This document shows, piece by piece, positions 9,994 through 18,003 of a stretch of 34,396 bases of DNA; position 1 is the first letter of the stretch; the number at the start of each line of letters is the position of its first letter. The stretch comes from Bacteroidetes bacterium OLB10 (lineage in GTDB: Bacteria; Bacteroidota; Bacteroidia; AKYH767-A; OLB10). The translations under genes and the position numbers were made by a program. The DNA lies in assembly GCA_001567275.1 (NCBI GenBank), contig LNBX01000029.1, positions 1-34,396 of the forward strand. The letters are read 5' to 3'. The notes below the pieces were generated by a model, which worked only from the letters and a program-made list of their open reading frames with translations, did not search any database and was not told the origin of the DNA.

Positions 9994-10026
9994 TAAAAGT
10001 ATGAATAAAAAAAATTAACTTCCAAA
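9994..10026 (-). promoter_or_regulatory. Candidate promoter of the TonB receptor operon
   Basis: On the minus strand TTTG (10023-10026) is separated by 21 bp from TACTTTTA (9994-10001), one mismatch from the Bacteroidota -7 box TAnnTTTG. A start there would give a leader of about 60 nt before the receptor ATG at 9925. The match is imperfect in an AT-rich region, so this is tentative. Confidence 0.35.
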
Positions 10027-10071
10027 TCGGTTTGAAAATTTTGACATTAATATGATATACTTGTTTTATAC

Positions 10072-10515
10072 TCAATATATTGACCAACGAGGCTGATTGA
10101 TAATTTCACCGTAAATAATTGCATTTCTTAAAACATTTTCATCATCAAAAACTGCTGCTTTATGTTGTTTAACATTTTCTTCAGAATTTGATTGCTTCTC
10201 TTCTTTTTTGGAGTTAAATACCGAATCAAAAAACTGAAATTCCGGTGTTACCAAATCAGGACGTTGCTTACGGTACTTTTCCGGTTTCCTGTCGAGCATT
10301 TTCACAACTTTTGAATCGTTGGTTTCTGATTTATCGAACACTTTTTTGGTCTTAACTACGGGTGCCGGAGCAGGCTTTGGAATTTCACTAACAGGAGGAT
10401 AATCTACCGGTTTACCAAAAGTGCGTTTACGGTTTTCCTGAGCCAGTTTTTTGTAATTATTCATTACGTACCAGCCAATGGCTATTAAAAAATAGATGAT
10501 GATCTTAAATTCCAT
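10072..10515 (-). CDS. Small membrane-anchored protein of unknown function
   Basis: The protein has 147 residues. One membrane helix (about 4-18, IIIYFLIAIGWYVM) is followed by a long, charged, Lys/Glu/Pro-rich and probably disordered region, which should be cytoplasmic given the basic residues after the helix (NNYKKLAQENRKR). The last 25 residues are better ordered (VLRNAIIYGEIINQPRW) and look like a short conserved docking motif. I do not recognise the family and infer no function. It points the same way as the TonB operon, 146 bp upstream of it, and is divergent from smc. An exact -7 box (TATTTTTG on the minus strand) ends six bases before the ATG, so the leader would be very short. Confidence 0.7.
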   Translation of the reverse strand: MEFKIIIYFLIAIGWYVMNNYKKLAQENRKRTFGKPVDYPPVSEIPKPAPAPVVKTKKVFDKSETNDSKVVKMLDRKPEKYRKQRPDLVTPEFQFFDSVFNSKKEEKQSNSEENVKQHKAAVFDDENVLRNAIIYGEIINQPRWSIY

Positions 10516-10520
10516 GAGGT

Positions 10521-10528
10521 CAAAAATA
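10521..10528 (-). promoter_or_regulatory. Candidate -7 box of the small membrane protein gene
   Basis: The minus strand reads TATTTTTG, an exact TAnnTTTG match, ending six bases before the ATG at 10515. Transcription would start within a few bases of the start codon, giving a leaderless or nearly leaderless mRNA. No convincing -33 TTTG lies at 17-23 bp. Confidence 0.4.
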
Positions 10529-10540
10529 CAAGTTATCTTA

Positions 10541-10573
10541 AAATAAAAAAGTGGCTGTATTTTCTAACAGCCA
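10541..10573 (-). terminator. Terminator-like hairpin between smc and the small membrane protein gene
   Basis: A perfect 7-bp inverted repeat, TGGCTGT/ACAGCCA (10552-10558 and 10567-10573), with an 8-nt loop is followed on the minus strand by six T (10545-10550). The shape is that of an intrinsic terminator, but no minus-strand gene lies immediately to the right. It would stop antisense transcription leaving the smc promoter region before it enters the small gene. The role is inferred. Confidence 0.45.
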
Positions 10574-10655
10574 GTTAATAAGTTTTATCTGATTAAAAAG
10601 TCATTTTGGTTACTTTCGCAGATTCTCAGAGAACCATTTTAAATCAAAAAAATCT

Positions 10656-13600
10656 ATGCGTCTTTCAAGCTTGGAAATAAAAGGCTTTAAGAGTTTTGGC
10701 GATCGTGTTATCATTCATTTCGATAAGGGTGTTACTTCTGTTGTAGGTCCTAACGGATCAGGCAAATCGAATGTGGTGGATGCCATGCGTTGGGTACTTG
10801 GTGAGCAGAAAATGCGCATGTTGCGGTCAGAAAAAATGGAAAACATTATTTTCAACGGAACCAAAACACGCAAACCTGCCAACCTTGCTGAAGTAAGCCT
10901 TACTTTTATTAACGACAAAGGAATTTTACCAACTGAATTTTCTACTGTATGTATAACACGGAGACTTTATCGTTCTGGTGACAGTGAGTATTTGCTCAAT
11001 GGTGTAACGTGTCGTCTTAAAGATATAACCGACCTTTTCTTAGATACAGGTATTGGCAGTGATACCTACTCCATCATTGAACTTAAGATGGTGGATGATA
11101 TCATCAACGACAGGCATAATACCATAAAAATGTTGCTCGAAGAAGCTGCAGGTATTTCCAAATATAAAGTGCGTAAAAAACAAACTCTTCAGAAATTAGA
11201 AGAAACGGATGCAGATTTGAACCGCGTAAATGATTTGTTGTTTGAAATTGAAAAAAGTTTAAAGCAATTAGAATATCAGGCGAAGAAAACTGAGAAATAT
11301 TATCGTTTGAAGGACGAATATAAAATTGTTTCTACAGCACTTGCCTGGTTTTTGATGCGCGACTTTACTGCGTCAATCAAAAATCTGTCGGAGCGTGAAC
11401 AAACACAGCTCAATGAAAAAAATCAGCTGCAGGCGCAGTTGGAAGAACTTGAGCAAAAACTGGCTGACCTGAAAGTTATTAGTGATGAAAAACAACAACA
11501 TCTTTCTTCATCACAAAAAGCATTGAATGAAAAGCTGTTTATCATAAACCGTTTTGAGAATGAGCATAAAAGCCGTATTGAAAAACTGAACTATCTCAAT
11601 GAGAAAAAATCGCAGATACAAAAACAAAGCGAAAATGAAGGTAATCAGGTAATACAACTTCAACAACAGATTGAGCAATTAAATAACGACAAAGCAGAAG
11701 AAGAACTGAAACTGAAAACCCTAGATGAGGAAGTGCAAAAACTCAAAGCGGAAGTTGATGCTGCAAGGGTTCAGTATGATCAGTCGGTGGACGAATTACG
11801 CCAGTTAAATCTGCATGTTTTGCAGGTACGCCAATCCGTAAATGACCATGAAACTTTTATTGCCGTAAGACAAGCACGTGTTACCAGCATTAACGAACAG
11901 GCTGTAAGGCTTAAGGAACAAATTGAAAAAGACCGTGCTACTTTACAGCATATAGACTCTGAACTAAAAGACCTGTTGCAAAAACGTGAATCTTCAGAAA
12001 AAGAAGCTCACGACAAAAAACAGTGGCGTTTGCAGTTAGAAGAAGATATTCGCAAGTACGAACAGCAGGTACATGAACTGCGGGATAAACTCTCTGATGA
12101 ACGGAGAAATTACGAAGTAAAAAACAACGAGTATCAGCTTACTAAGAATTTAGTTGAAAAAATGGAAGGGTTTCCTGAGTCAATTAAATATCTGAAAAAG
12201 AATAATCAATCGTTCAAAGACACTCCTTTACTCAGTGATATTATTAACTGCGATGAAAAATATAAAGTGTCTATTGAAAATTATCTGGAACCTTTTCTTA
12301 ATCATTTTATTGTAGAGCGAACTGATGATGCATGGAAAGGTCTTGACTTATTACATTCAGAAGGCAAAGGAAGAGCACACTTTTTTATTCTCGATTCGCT
12401 GCAAAAGTTCAATCATTCATCACCTCATGAGATTGAAGGATGCATTCCCGCCATTAATGTAGTTGAACCACATCATACATATCAGCCACTATTAAATTAT
12501 TTACTTGCTGATGTATATGTTTTGAGAGATGATTCATTATTTCAGCAACTGAATTCAGAGAAAATCAATGGTGCTGTAATTTTATCTGTGAGTGGAAAAT
12601 TCAACAGAAACAGTTATTCAATCAGTGGAGGTTCTGTTGGTTCTTATGATGGCAAACGTACAGGAAGGCTGAAGCATCTTGAGAAACTCGCTTCCGAAAT
12701 TCAGATGCATCAGTCAGAGGTTGAAAAAACAAAAACCGAATTACAGGAAACAGAAAATCATCTGGGTCTGGCAAAAAACAATCTTTCCGAAACTCAAAAA
12801 GCCATTTATCAATTAGATAATGAACTGAGCAAGGCTGTTCTGACAGTGAATACACAAACCAGTAAAAAAGATTTTATTACTTCCAATTGCGAAAGTAATG
12901 AGCGCAATCTTCAAAAACTGCAGGATGAACTCGTTCAGATTAATGAACAGAAAAATAATGCTCCCGGCTTGGGTAATCTCTCTCTGGAAGAGATGAAAAT
13001 AAATCTTCAGAAACTCACAGAACAGCAACGCGAGAAACAGGATGTATCCAATAAAGCGCAAAAAATTTCGCAGGACGCATCGAATATTTACAATCAGAAA
13101 AACATTAGTTTTCTGCAACAGCAAAACCGTATTCAGAATATCATCAGAGAAACAGGTTATAAAACCACCCAACAGGCTAATCTGAATACTTCCATAGAAA
13201 ATCTTCAAAAAGAATCTGAAGCAATTTCGGAACAAATAGAAGAAACTGCGCAAATAGGCAACACGTCAGAAACAGGATTAAAACAACACGTTGAAGAAAA
13301 AGTGGCCTTAGAGCATCAGCTCACAGAGAGTGAAAAAAATTATTTTGACTCTAAAGGACAGATTGATCAGTTGGAAAAGCAAATTACTGAAACCAGAAGG
13401 AAGAAAGAAGTAGCTGATGAGTTGATGCATACACTGCACAATGAAGCAAGCGATGTAAATCTGAAAGTAGCATCTCTGAAAGAAAGACTCAGCGTTGAAT
13501 TTTCGATTGAAGTGGATGATGTTGTTAATCAAGAGCAAAATCCTGAGTGGAATGAAGAAGATCTTAAGACCAGAAATGAAAAATTAGGCAATCAGCTGAA

Positions 13601-14219
13601 AAATTTTGGACCCATTAATCCAATGGCTCTTGACTCCTTCAAAGAAATAAAGGAACGATATGATTTCATTATCAAAGAACAGGATGACCTGAAAAAAGCC
13701 AAAGAAGCATTGTTGCAAACAATCGCAGAAATTGACACTACTGCTCAGGAAAAATTCTCAGAAGTATTTAATCAGGTACGTAATAACTTCATCACTGTGT
13801 TCCGCTCCCTGTTCACTCAGGACGACAATTGTGATATGATATTGGCAGACAGCAATAATGCTTTGGAATCGGATATTGAAATTATTGCTCAGCCTAAAGG
13901 CAAAAAGCCACTCTCCATACAACAGTTATCAGGAGGAGAACGAACACTTACTGCCACAGCTTTACTGTTCGGACTTTATCTGGTGAAGCCGGCACCGTTT
14001 TGTATATTTGATGAGGTGGATGCTCCGCTGGACGACAACAATATTGATAAATTCAACAACATCATTAAGAAATTCTCTAATGAGTCGCAGTTTATTGTAA
14101 TCACTCACAACAAAAAAACGATGGCTGCTACAGATATTATTTATGGAATAACCATGAATGAGCCTGGAGTGACAGCAGTTGTTCCAGTAGATTTGAGAGA
14201 ATATGCTGATGCAGTTTAA
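10656..14219 (+). CDS. smc: Chromosome segregation protein SMC
   Basis: The protein has 1187 residues and the complete SMC plan. The N-terminal ATPase half has Walker A GPNGSGKSN (31-39). A first coiled coil runs to about 500, a hinge lies at about 515-645 (with the GG-containing SISGGSVGS end), and a second coiled coil follows. The C-terminal ATPase half carries the signature LSGGER (1091-1096), Walker B CIFDEVDAPLDD (about 1116-1127) and the H-loop ITHNKKTM. SMC dimers with kleisin partners ScpA and ScpB fold and segregate the chromosome; those partners are not in this window. A -7-like box TACTTTCG (10611-10618) lies 37 bp upstream. The gene converges on the small basic secreted protein gene. 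Confidence 0.98.
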   Translation: MRLSSLEIKGFKSFGDRVIIHFDKGVTSVVGPNGSGKSNVVDAMRWVLGEQKMRMLRSEKMENIIFNGTKTRKPANLAEVSLTFINDKGILPTEFSTVCITRRLYRSGDSEYLLNGVTCRLKDITDLFLDTGIGSDTYSIIELKMVDDIINDRHNTIKMLLEEAAGISKYKVRKKQTLQKLEETDADLNRVNDLLFEIEKSLKQLEYQAKKTEKYYRLKDEYKIVSTALAWFLMRDFTASIKNLSEREQTQLNEKNQLQAQLEELEQKLADLKVISDEKQQHLSSSQKALNEKLFIINRFENEHKSRIEKLNYLNEKKSQIQKQSENEGNQVIQLQQQIEQLNNDKAEEELKLKTLDEEVQKLKAEVDAARVQYDQSVDELRQLNLHVLQVRQSVNDHETFIAVRQARVTSINEQAVRLKEQIEKDRATLQHIDSELKDLLQKRESSEKEAHDKKQWRLQLEEDIRKYEQQVHELRDKLSDERRNYEVKNNEYQLTKNLVEKMEGFPESIKYLKKNNQSFKDTPLLSDIINCDEKYKVSIENYLEPFLNHFIVERTDDAWKGLDLLHSEGKGRAHFFILDSLQKFNHSSPHEIEGCIPAINVVEPHHTYQPLLNYLLADVYVLRDDSLFQQLNSEKINGAVILSVSGKFNRNSYSISGGSVGSYDGKRTGRLKHLEKLASEIQMHQSEVEKTKTELQETENHLGLAKNNLSETQKAIYQLDNELSKAVLTVNTQTSKKDFITSNCESNERNLQKLQDELVQINEQKNNAPGLGNLSLEEMKINLQKLTEQQREKQDVSNKAQKISQDASNIYNQKNISFLQQQNRIQNIIRETGYKTTQQANLNTSIENLQKESEAISEQIEETAQIGNTSETGLKQHVEEKVALEHQLTESEKNYFDSKGQIDQLEKQITETRRKKEVADELMHTLHNEASDVNLKVASLKERLSVEFSIEVDDVVNQEQNPEWNEEDLKTRNEKLGNQLKNFGPINPMALDSFKEIKERYDFIIKEQDDLKKAKEALLQTIAEIDTTAQEKFSEVFNQVRNNFITVFRSLFTQDDNCDMILADSNNALESDIEIIAQPKGKKPLSIQQLSGGERTLTATALLFGLYLVKPAPFCIFDEVDAPLDDNNIDKFNNIIKKFSNESQFIVITHNKKTMAATDIIYGITMNEPGVTAVVPVDLREYADAV

Positions 14220-14243
14220 CGAAAGAGCAGAATTACATTTTCT

Positions 14244-14504
14244 TTAACCCCTTCTGTACGTTTCGCGGTCTGATTTGCGTCTGTGCTTTTTCATTCGTTT
14301 ACGTACGTCCTTGGTCTGAATTTTCTTATGCTTCTTAATAGCTTTCCTGTCGGCTTTTTCGGCTTTCTTTTTCAGGAGTTCTTTCTTCTTATCGGCTTTT
14401 CGCTGAGCTTTAGTGGCGCTGCTGCTCTGAGCCATTACACCTGTTGACACAAAAACGAGGCAAATGATCCAAAGAAGTTTTTTTAATAATTTCATTACTG
14501 ACAT
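14244..14504 (-). CDS. Small, very basic secreted protein (86 aa)
   Basis: A signal peptide (about residues 4-25, LLKKLLWIICLVFVSTGVMA, then QSSS) is followed by about 60 residues that are mostly Lys, Arg, Ala, Asp and Glu, ending in KRMKKHRRKSDRETYRRG. The mature part has no cysteine and almost no hydrophobic residues, so it is probably a charged helix or disordered. It would be exported to the periplasm. Nucleic-acid, LPS or polyanion binding is possible from charge alone, but this is a guess. The second ATG at 14495 (MKLLKK) is the likelier start, because its n-region is the classical one. It converges with smc (24 bp between stops) and is divergent from the lipoprotein gene. Confidence 0.7.
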   Translation of the reverse strand: MSVMKLLKKLLWIICLVFVSTGVMAQSSSATKAQRKADKKKELLKKKAEKADRKAIKKHKKIQTKDVRKRMKKHRRKSDRETYRRG

Positions 14505-14523
14505 TGTGATGAGTTATTTAACG

Positions 14524-14551
14524 TTGTGAATGATGTAATCTTGTATCTTTG
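14524..14551 (+). promoter_or_regulatory. Promoter of the Rieske-like lipoprotein gene
   Basis: TTG (14524-14526), 17 bp, then TATCTTTG (14544-14551), an exact TAnnTTTG box. The ATG at 14563 lies 11 bp after the box, so the leader would be only about 5-7 nt. Confidence 0.5.
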
Positions 14552-14562
14552 ACTGAAGAAAA

Positions 14563-14994
14563 ATGAAAAAGTTTAATATCGCAAAAATAACCGGTTTATT
14601 ACTAATTGTTGTATTATTTGCCGGTTGCCGTAAGAAAGACAGTGGCATTGTGCCTTATGTATATGTAAACGTCATGTTATACGCCAACGACCCTCAGTTG
14701 GTTCAACTGAATGCTGTAGGAAATTACATTTATTATAATGCCGGCTACAAAGGAATCATTATTTATCGCAGAAGTGTTACGGAATATGTTGCTTATGAAA
14801 GAGCGTGCACCTACGATCCTGAAAGCGACTGTGACGGTGTAATTGTGCAGAGTGATAATTTTACGCTTAAGGACGATTGTTGTAATTCGCATTTCATGAT
14901 TTTTGATGGCAGTGTTTCACAGGGACCAGCAACCAAACCACTGGTACAGTATCAAACATACTTTGACGGAACTGTATTACGGATTACGAACTAA
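14563..14994 (+). CDS. Outer-envelope lipoprotein with a Rieske-like fold and altered cluster ligands
   Basis: The protein has 143 residues. A type II signal peptide ends in the lipobox LFAGC, with Cys22 lipidated. The C-terminal part follows the order of a Rieske ferredoxin: a box-I-like ACTYDPE (C82-T-Y84), a box-II-like CCNSHF (C107-N-S-H110), then FDGSVSQGPATKPLVQY, which matches the DG-x-GPA-PL ending of Rieske domains. Box I normally reads C-x-H; here tyrosine replaces the first histidine. A normal [2Fe-2S] cluster is therefore doubtful, and the extra cysteines (C90, C106) might form disulfides. The fold assignment is from motif order only. It is a single gene facing the SRPBCC/pyrE pair, and no electron-transfer partner lies nearby. 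Confidence 0.75.
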   Translation: MKKFNIAKITGLLLIVVLFAGCRKKDSGIVPYVYVNVMLYANDPQLVQLNAVGNYIYYNAGYKGIIIYRRSVTEYVAYERACTYDPESDCDGVIVQSDNFTLKDDCCNSHFMIFDGSVSQGPATKPLVQYQTYFDGTVLRITN

Positions 14995-15009
14995 TATTTC
15001 AGGTTTTTT

Positions 15010-15423
15010 TCAAACTGCTGACGATGCAGTCAGTTTTCTGTAGTTTTCGGCAAGTGTATTCAGAAAATTCTTCAAAGGTTTTTCGGCCATCATCTTCAAA
15101 AACGGATTCAGGTCTGCATCAAAAACAATTTGCACCTTGGTTTGATCTGACCCAACGGGAACAAGATTATAATACATTATAAAATCAAAAGGCGCTTTGC
15201 CCTTTCTGACAATTTTCACCTGCGAACTTGCATTACGCTCTGATATTTCCATTCCTAGCGAAGCCATTCCTTTAATCGTAAAACTACAATCATCGACAGT
15301 GCTTTGCCAGTCAGTAACCTGCTCCGGCATCAGTTGCTGAAGGTTGTTACAATCACTCAAGAATTCAAAAACTTTTGCATCAGATTTTTCGACTGTTATT
15401 TCGTCACTTTCAATTCGTACCAT
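15010..15423 (-). CDS. SRPBCC (START-like) family protein
   Basis: The protein has 137 residues. The order of elements fits the SRPBCC helix-grip fold: an N-terminal strand (VRIESDEITVEKSDAKVFEFL), a helix with a proline turn (NNLQQLMPEQV), several antiparallel strands, and a long C-terminal helix (PLKNFLNTLAENYRKLTA). Such proteins hold a hydrophobic ligand in the groove under the C-terminal helix. Neither ligand nor reaction can be named. The ATG lies three bases after the pyrE stop, so the two genes are one transcription unit. It has no signal peptide and should be cytoplasmic. Confidence 0.8.
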   Translation of the reverse strand: MVRIESDEITVEKSDAKVFEFLSDCNNLQQLMPEQVTDWQSTVDDCSFTIKGMASLGMEISERNASSQVKIVRKGKAPFDFIMYYNLVPVGSDQTKVQIVFDADLNPFLKMMAEKPLKNFLNTLAENYRKLTASSAV

Positions 15424-15426
15424 ATC

Positions 15427-16068
15427 CTATTTTGTTATTCCCCATTTTTCAGGGTCTTTTCTCCATGCCTGAAGTGATTTCAGATGATGTGCATCTACAT
15501 ACTTTATTTCAATTGCTTTTTGAATAAGCACATCATAATTGCTCAATGAATATAATGGACATTGTGCATTCTTAAAATTCTCTTTTGCAGTATGGAATCC
15601 ATAATTGAAGACACACACCATTCCTTTTACAATGATATTTGCAGCGCGAAGTGCTTCAACTGCCTTCAGACTGCTCTTTCCTGTTGAAACCAAATCTTCA
15701 ATAACTATTGCTGAACGAATTTGTGATATATCACCTTCAATCTGGTTTCGTGCTCCATGCTGTTTGGGTTCGGGCCTTACATATACAAAAGGCAAACCCA
15801 TACTTTCTGCAACCAAAGCTCCCTGTGCGATAGCACCTGTGGCAACCGCAGCAATTGCATCCGGACGACCATAATTTCTTTCAATTGCTTTAACAAGTTC
15901 CTGCCTGATGTAGGTTCGTATCCGGGGGTGAGATAAGGCAATTCTGTTGTCACAATAAATAGGCGAGTTCCATCCTGATGCCCAAATGAAAGGAGAATCG
16001 GGATTCAACTTTATTGCCTTTATCTGCAATAAAAATTCGGCTATATTTGAGGCTGCCTCGTCTATCAT
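15427..16068 (-). CDS. pyrE: Orotate phosphoribosyltransferase
   Basis: The 213-residue protein is of normal length. It has the PRPP-binding loop IVIEDLVSTGKSS (121-133), the orotate/PRPP residues in VRPEPKQHG (K102, H104), and the N-terminal segment SPFIWASGWNSPIYCDNR typical of PyrE. The enzyme joins orotate to PRPP to give OMP in pyrimidine synthesis. The start is fixed by the family N-terminus. A near-perfect promoter (TTTG-N19-TACGTTTG) ends seven bases before the ATG, which suggests a leaderless transcript. It is followed closely by the SRPBCC gene and is divergent from the Nudix gene across 47 bp. Confidence 0.97.
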   Translation of the reverse strand: MIDEAASNIAEFLLQIKAIKLNPDSPFIWASGWNSPIYCDNRIALSHPRIRTYIRQELVKAIERNYGRPDAIAAVATGAIAQGALVAESMGLPFVYVRPEPKQHGARNQIEGDISQIRSAIVIEDLVSTGKSSLKAVEALRAANIIVKGMVCVFNYGFHTAKENFKNAQCPLYSLSNYDVLIQKAIEIKYVDAHHLKSLQAWRKDPEKWGITK

Positions 16069-16074
16069 GTTTTA

Positions 16075-16105
16075 CAAACGTATGGTATATTTTTTAAATT
16101 GCAAA
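16075..16105 (-). promoter_or_regulatory. Promoter of pyrE
   Basis: On the minus strand TTTG (16102-16105), exactly 19 bp, then TACGTTTG (16075-16082). This matches the Bacteroidota -33/-7 consensus in both boxes and in spacing, the best match in the window. The -7 box ends seven bases before the pyrE ATG. Confidence 0.65.
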
Positions 16106-16115
16106 AAGCGACCGA

Positions 16116-16709
16116 ATGATTAAAGTTTTTGTTGATGATAAACCTCTGGTATTTGCTGAGAATTTCTCTGATGGAAAATTTATCCATTACACTAAATTAC
16201 CATCGCCACAGCAGTTAACGGACGATTTTAAGAAATCTGATATTAACGGAGGATTTTTCATGACACATCAAGTTGAGCATGATTTTAATCAGTTCAGTTC
16301 GCAGTTCAAAGTAATATTTGCTGCAGGAGGAGTGATATTTAATGCTGATGATAAGTTGTTAATGATAAAACGGCTTGGAAAATGGGATTTGCCAAAAGGT
16401 AAAATGGATGAAGGCGAATCTGCAGAAGAAACAGCCCTGCGTGAGGTATGTGAAGAGACAGGAGTATGTCATGCAAAAATCATTTCGCAACTTGACGATA
16501 CTTATCATATTTACCAACTCAGAGGTCAATATATTCTCAAACGCACGTATTGGTTCAGGATGCTATCTGATACTTCTGAAAAAATCAAACCACAGACAGA
16601 AGAAGATATTCTTGAAGTGAAATGGAAAAACAAAGACGAAGTGAAAACAGCTTTGAAAAACAGCTATGGTTCAGTAAGAGATTTACTTTCCAAATATATT
16701 ACTGACTGA
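16116..16709 (+). CDS. Nudix hydrolase
   Basis: The protein has 197 residues. The Nudix box lies at about 95-117: G-x5-E (GKMDEGE), seven residues, then REVCEETGV, with all catalytic glutamates present. Just before it KWDLPKGK is the usual entry. The first 65 residues form a small N-terminal extension that I do not recognise, and the Nudix fold begins at about KVIFAAGGVIF. Nudix enzymes cleave nucleoside diphosphates linked to another group; the substrate cannot be predicted. The gene is divergent from pyrE, and its last 11 bases overlap the end of the convergent aminotransferase gene. Confidence 0.93.
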   Translation: MIKVFVDDKPLVFAENFSDGKFIHYTKLPSPQQLTDDFKKSDINGGFFMTHQVEHDFNQFSSQFKVIFAAGGVIFNADDKLLMIKRLGKWDLPKGKMDEGESAEETALREVCEETGVCHAKIISQLDDTYHIYQLRGQYILKRTYWFRMLSDTSEKIKPQTEEDILEVKWKNKDEVKTALKNSYGSVRDLLSKYITD

Positions 16710-17925
16710 CCGCTTCTCTCGGATTTTCTACTGCTCTTCCCGGGTAAATTAACAACGCTTCTCTCAGACATTCCATAGCATGTTTCAAATCTTCCAGATT
16801 TAAAACATAAGCAATGCGCACTTCTTTACGACCCAACTCAGGTTTGCTGTAAAATCCGGTTGCAGGAGCCAACATCACCGTTTGTCCGTTATGATTAAAT
16901 TTTTCAAGTAACCACTGACAGAATTTATCAGAATCGTCAATAGGTAATTGTGCCATACAATAAAATGCACCACTGGGTTTAGGACAAAATACACCTTCCA
17001 TACTATTAAGTTGCTCCACTACATAATTTCTCCTTGCTACATACTCTGATTTAACTTTTTGAAAATATTCATCAGGAGTGTCTATTGCAGCTTCAGCAGC
17101 AATCTGTCCAAACGTAGGAGGGCTTAGACGTGCTTGTGCAAATTTCATAGCTACACTCATTACTTCCTTGTTTTTGGAAATCAGTGCACCAATGCGTGCC
17201 CCACAGGCACTGTAGCGTTTGCTGATTGAATCAACGAGTACTATATTATTATCGAGATCTTTGAGATGCATGATGGAGAAATACTCACGGTCATCATAAC
17301 AGAATTCACGATACACTTCATCAGCAAACAGAAATAAATCATGATCCAGAGCTAACTTCTTCAGACTTTGCAATTCTTCCTTCGAGTATAAGTACCCGGT
17401 AGGGTTGTTGGGATTGCAAATCATTATTGCTTTGGTTTTAGGAGTGATTACCTTTTTAAATTCTTCAATCGGAGGTAAAGCAAATCCATTTTTAATGGAT
17501 GAAAATATTGGAACAACTTTTACTCCGGCCTGAATAGAAAAACCATTGTAATTGGCATAAAAAGGCTCCGGAATAATAATTTCATCTCCTTCATTCAAAC
17601 AGCTCATCATGGCAATTTCAATAGCTTCTGATCCACCTGTTGTAACAATAATATCTTCAATACCCAGTGCAATCTGATACTTCTGATAGTAACTAATCAG
17701 TTTTCTGCGGTACGATTCAATACCTGCAGAGTGGCTGTATTCAACTACCTTCAGGCCAATATTATGAATAGCATCCATCATTATGGACGGTGTTTCAATA
17801 TCGGGTTGGCCAATATTTAAATGATAAATTTTTCTTCCTTCCTGTTTTGCTTTTTCAGCATAAGGAACTAATTTTCGTATAGGTGATGCGGGCATGTGTT
17901 TACCCTTTTCAGAAACATTTGGCAT
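16699..17925 (-). CDS. PLP-dependent class I/II aminotransferase
   Basis: From the ATG at 17925 the protein has 408 residues. It shows the fold type I aminotransferase landmarks: NIGQPDIETP (about 37-46), the cofactor site NPNNPTG (171-177), DEVYREF (202-208), and the Schiff-base lysine in SISKRYSACGARIG (K236) followed by the phosphate-binding arginine R244. It is close to aspartate/aromatic aminotransferases of the AspC/AatA branch, but the exact substrate is uncertain. A longer reading frame starts at 17976, but that would lie inside the terminator hairpin of the upstream operon, and the extension is not family-like, so I use 17925. The 3' end overlaps the Nudix gene by 11 bp. Confidence 0.93.
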   Translation of the reverse strand: MPNVSEKGKHMPASPIRKLVPYAEKAKQEGRKIYHLNIGQPDIETPSIMMDAIHNIGLKVVEYSHSAGIESYRRKLISYYQKYQIALGIEDIIVTTGGSEAIEIAMMSCLNEGDEIIIPEPFYANYNGFSIQAGVKVVPIFSSIKNGFALPPIEEFKKVITPKTKAIMICNPNNPTGYLYSKEELQSLKKLALDHDLFLFADEVYREFCYDDREYFSIMHLKDLDNNIVLVDSISKRYSACGARIGALISKNKEVMSVAMKFAQARLSPPTFGQIAAEAAIDTPDEYFQKVKSEYVARRNYVVEQLNSMEGVFCPKPSGAFYCMAQLPIDDSDKFCQWLLEKFNHNGQTVMLAPATGFYSKPELGRKEVRIAYVLNLEDLKHAMECLREALLIYPGRAVENPREAVSQ

Positions 17926-17936
17926 ATCAGATAAAA

Positions 17937-17972
17937 TTAAAAAACAAGGGACAATTCTTTCGAATTGTCCCT
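17937..17972 (-). terminator. Intrinsic terminator of the DUF1573 operon
   Basis: A perfect 11-bp inverted repeat (AGGGACAATTC at 17947-17957, GAATTGTCCCT at 17962-17972) with a TTTC loop is followed on the minus strand by six T and further T-rich sequence (17937-17944). It lies 31 bp after the last DUF1573 stop codon and only 11 bp before the aminotransferase ATG. Confidence 0.85.
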
Positions 17973-17973
17973 G

Positions 17974-17981
17974 CAAATTTA
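17974..17981 (-). promoter_or_regulatory. Candidate -7 box of the aminotransferase gene
   Basis: The minus strand reads TAAATTTG, an exact TAnnTTTG match, directly before the terminator hairpin. A transcript starting here would begin inside the hairpin's first arm. No good -33 box is seen, so this is tentative. Confidence 0.3.
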
Positions 17982-18003
17982 TAATTAATCTCTTAACCGA
18001 GTA

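Noticed and set aside
12813..13253. 146-codon open frame on the minus strand inside smc
   Set aside because: It lies wholly inside the coiled-coil part of a clear smc gene. The Phe/Leu-rich translation is the complement of Glu/Lys/Gln-rich codons.
17926..17976. Upstream start for the aminotransferase
   Set aside because: It would place the first codons inside a strong terminator hairpin, and the extra residues do not resemble the family.
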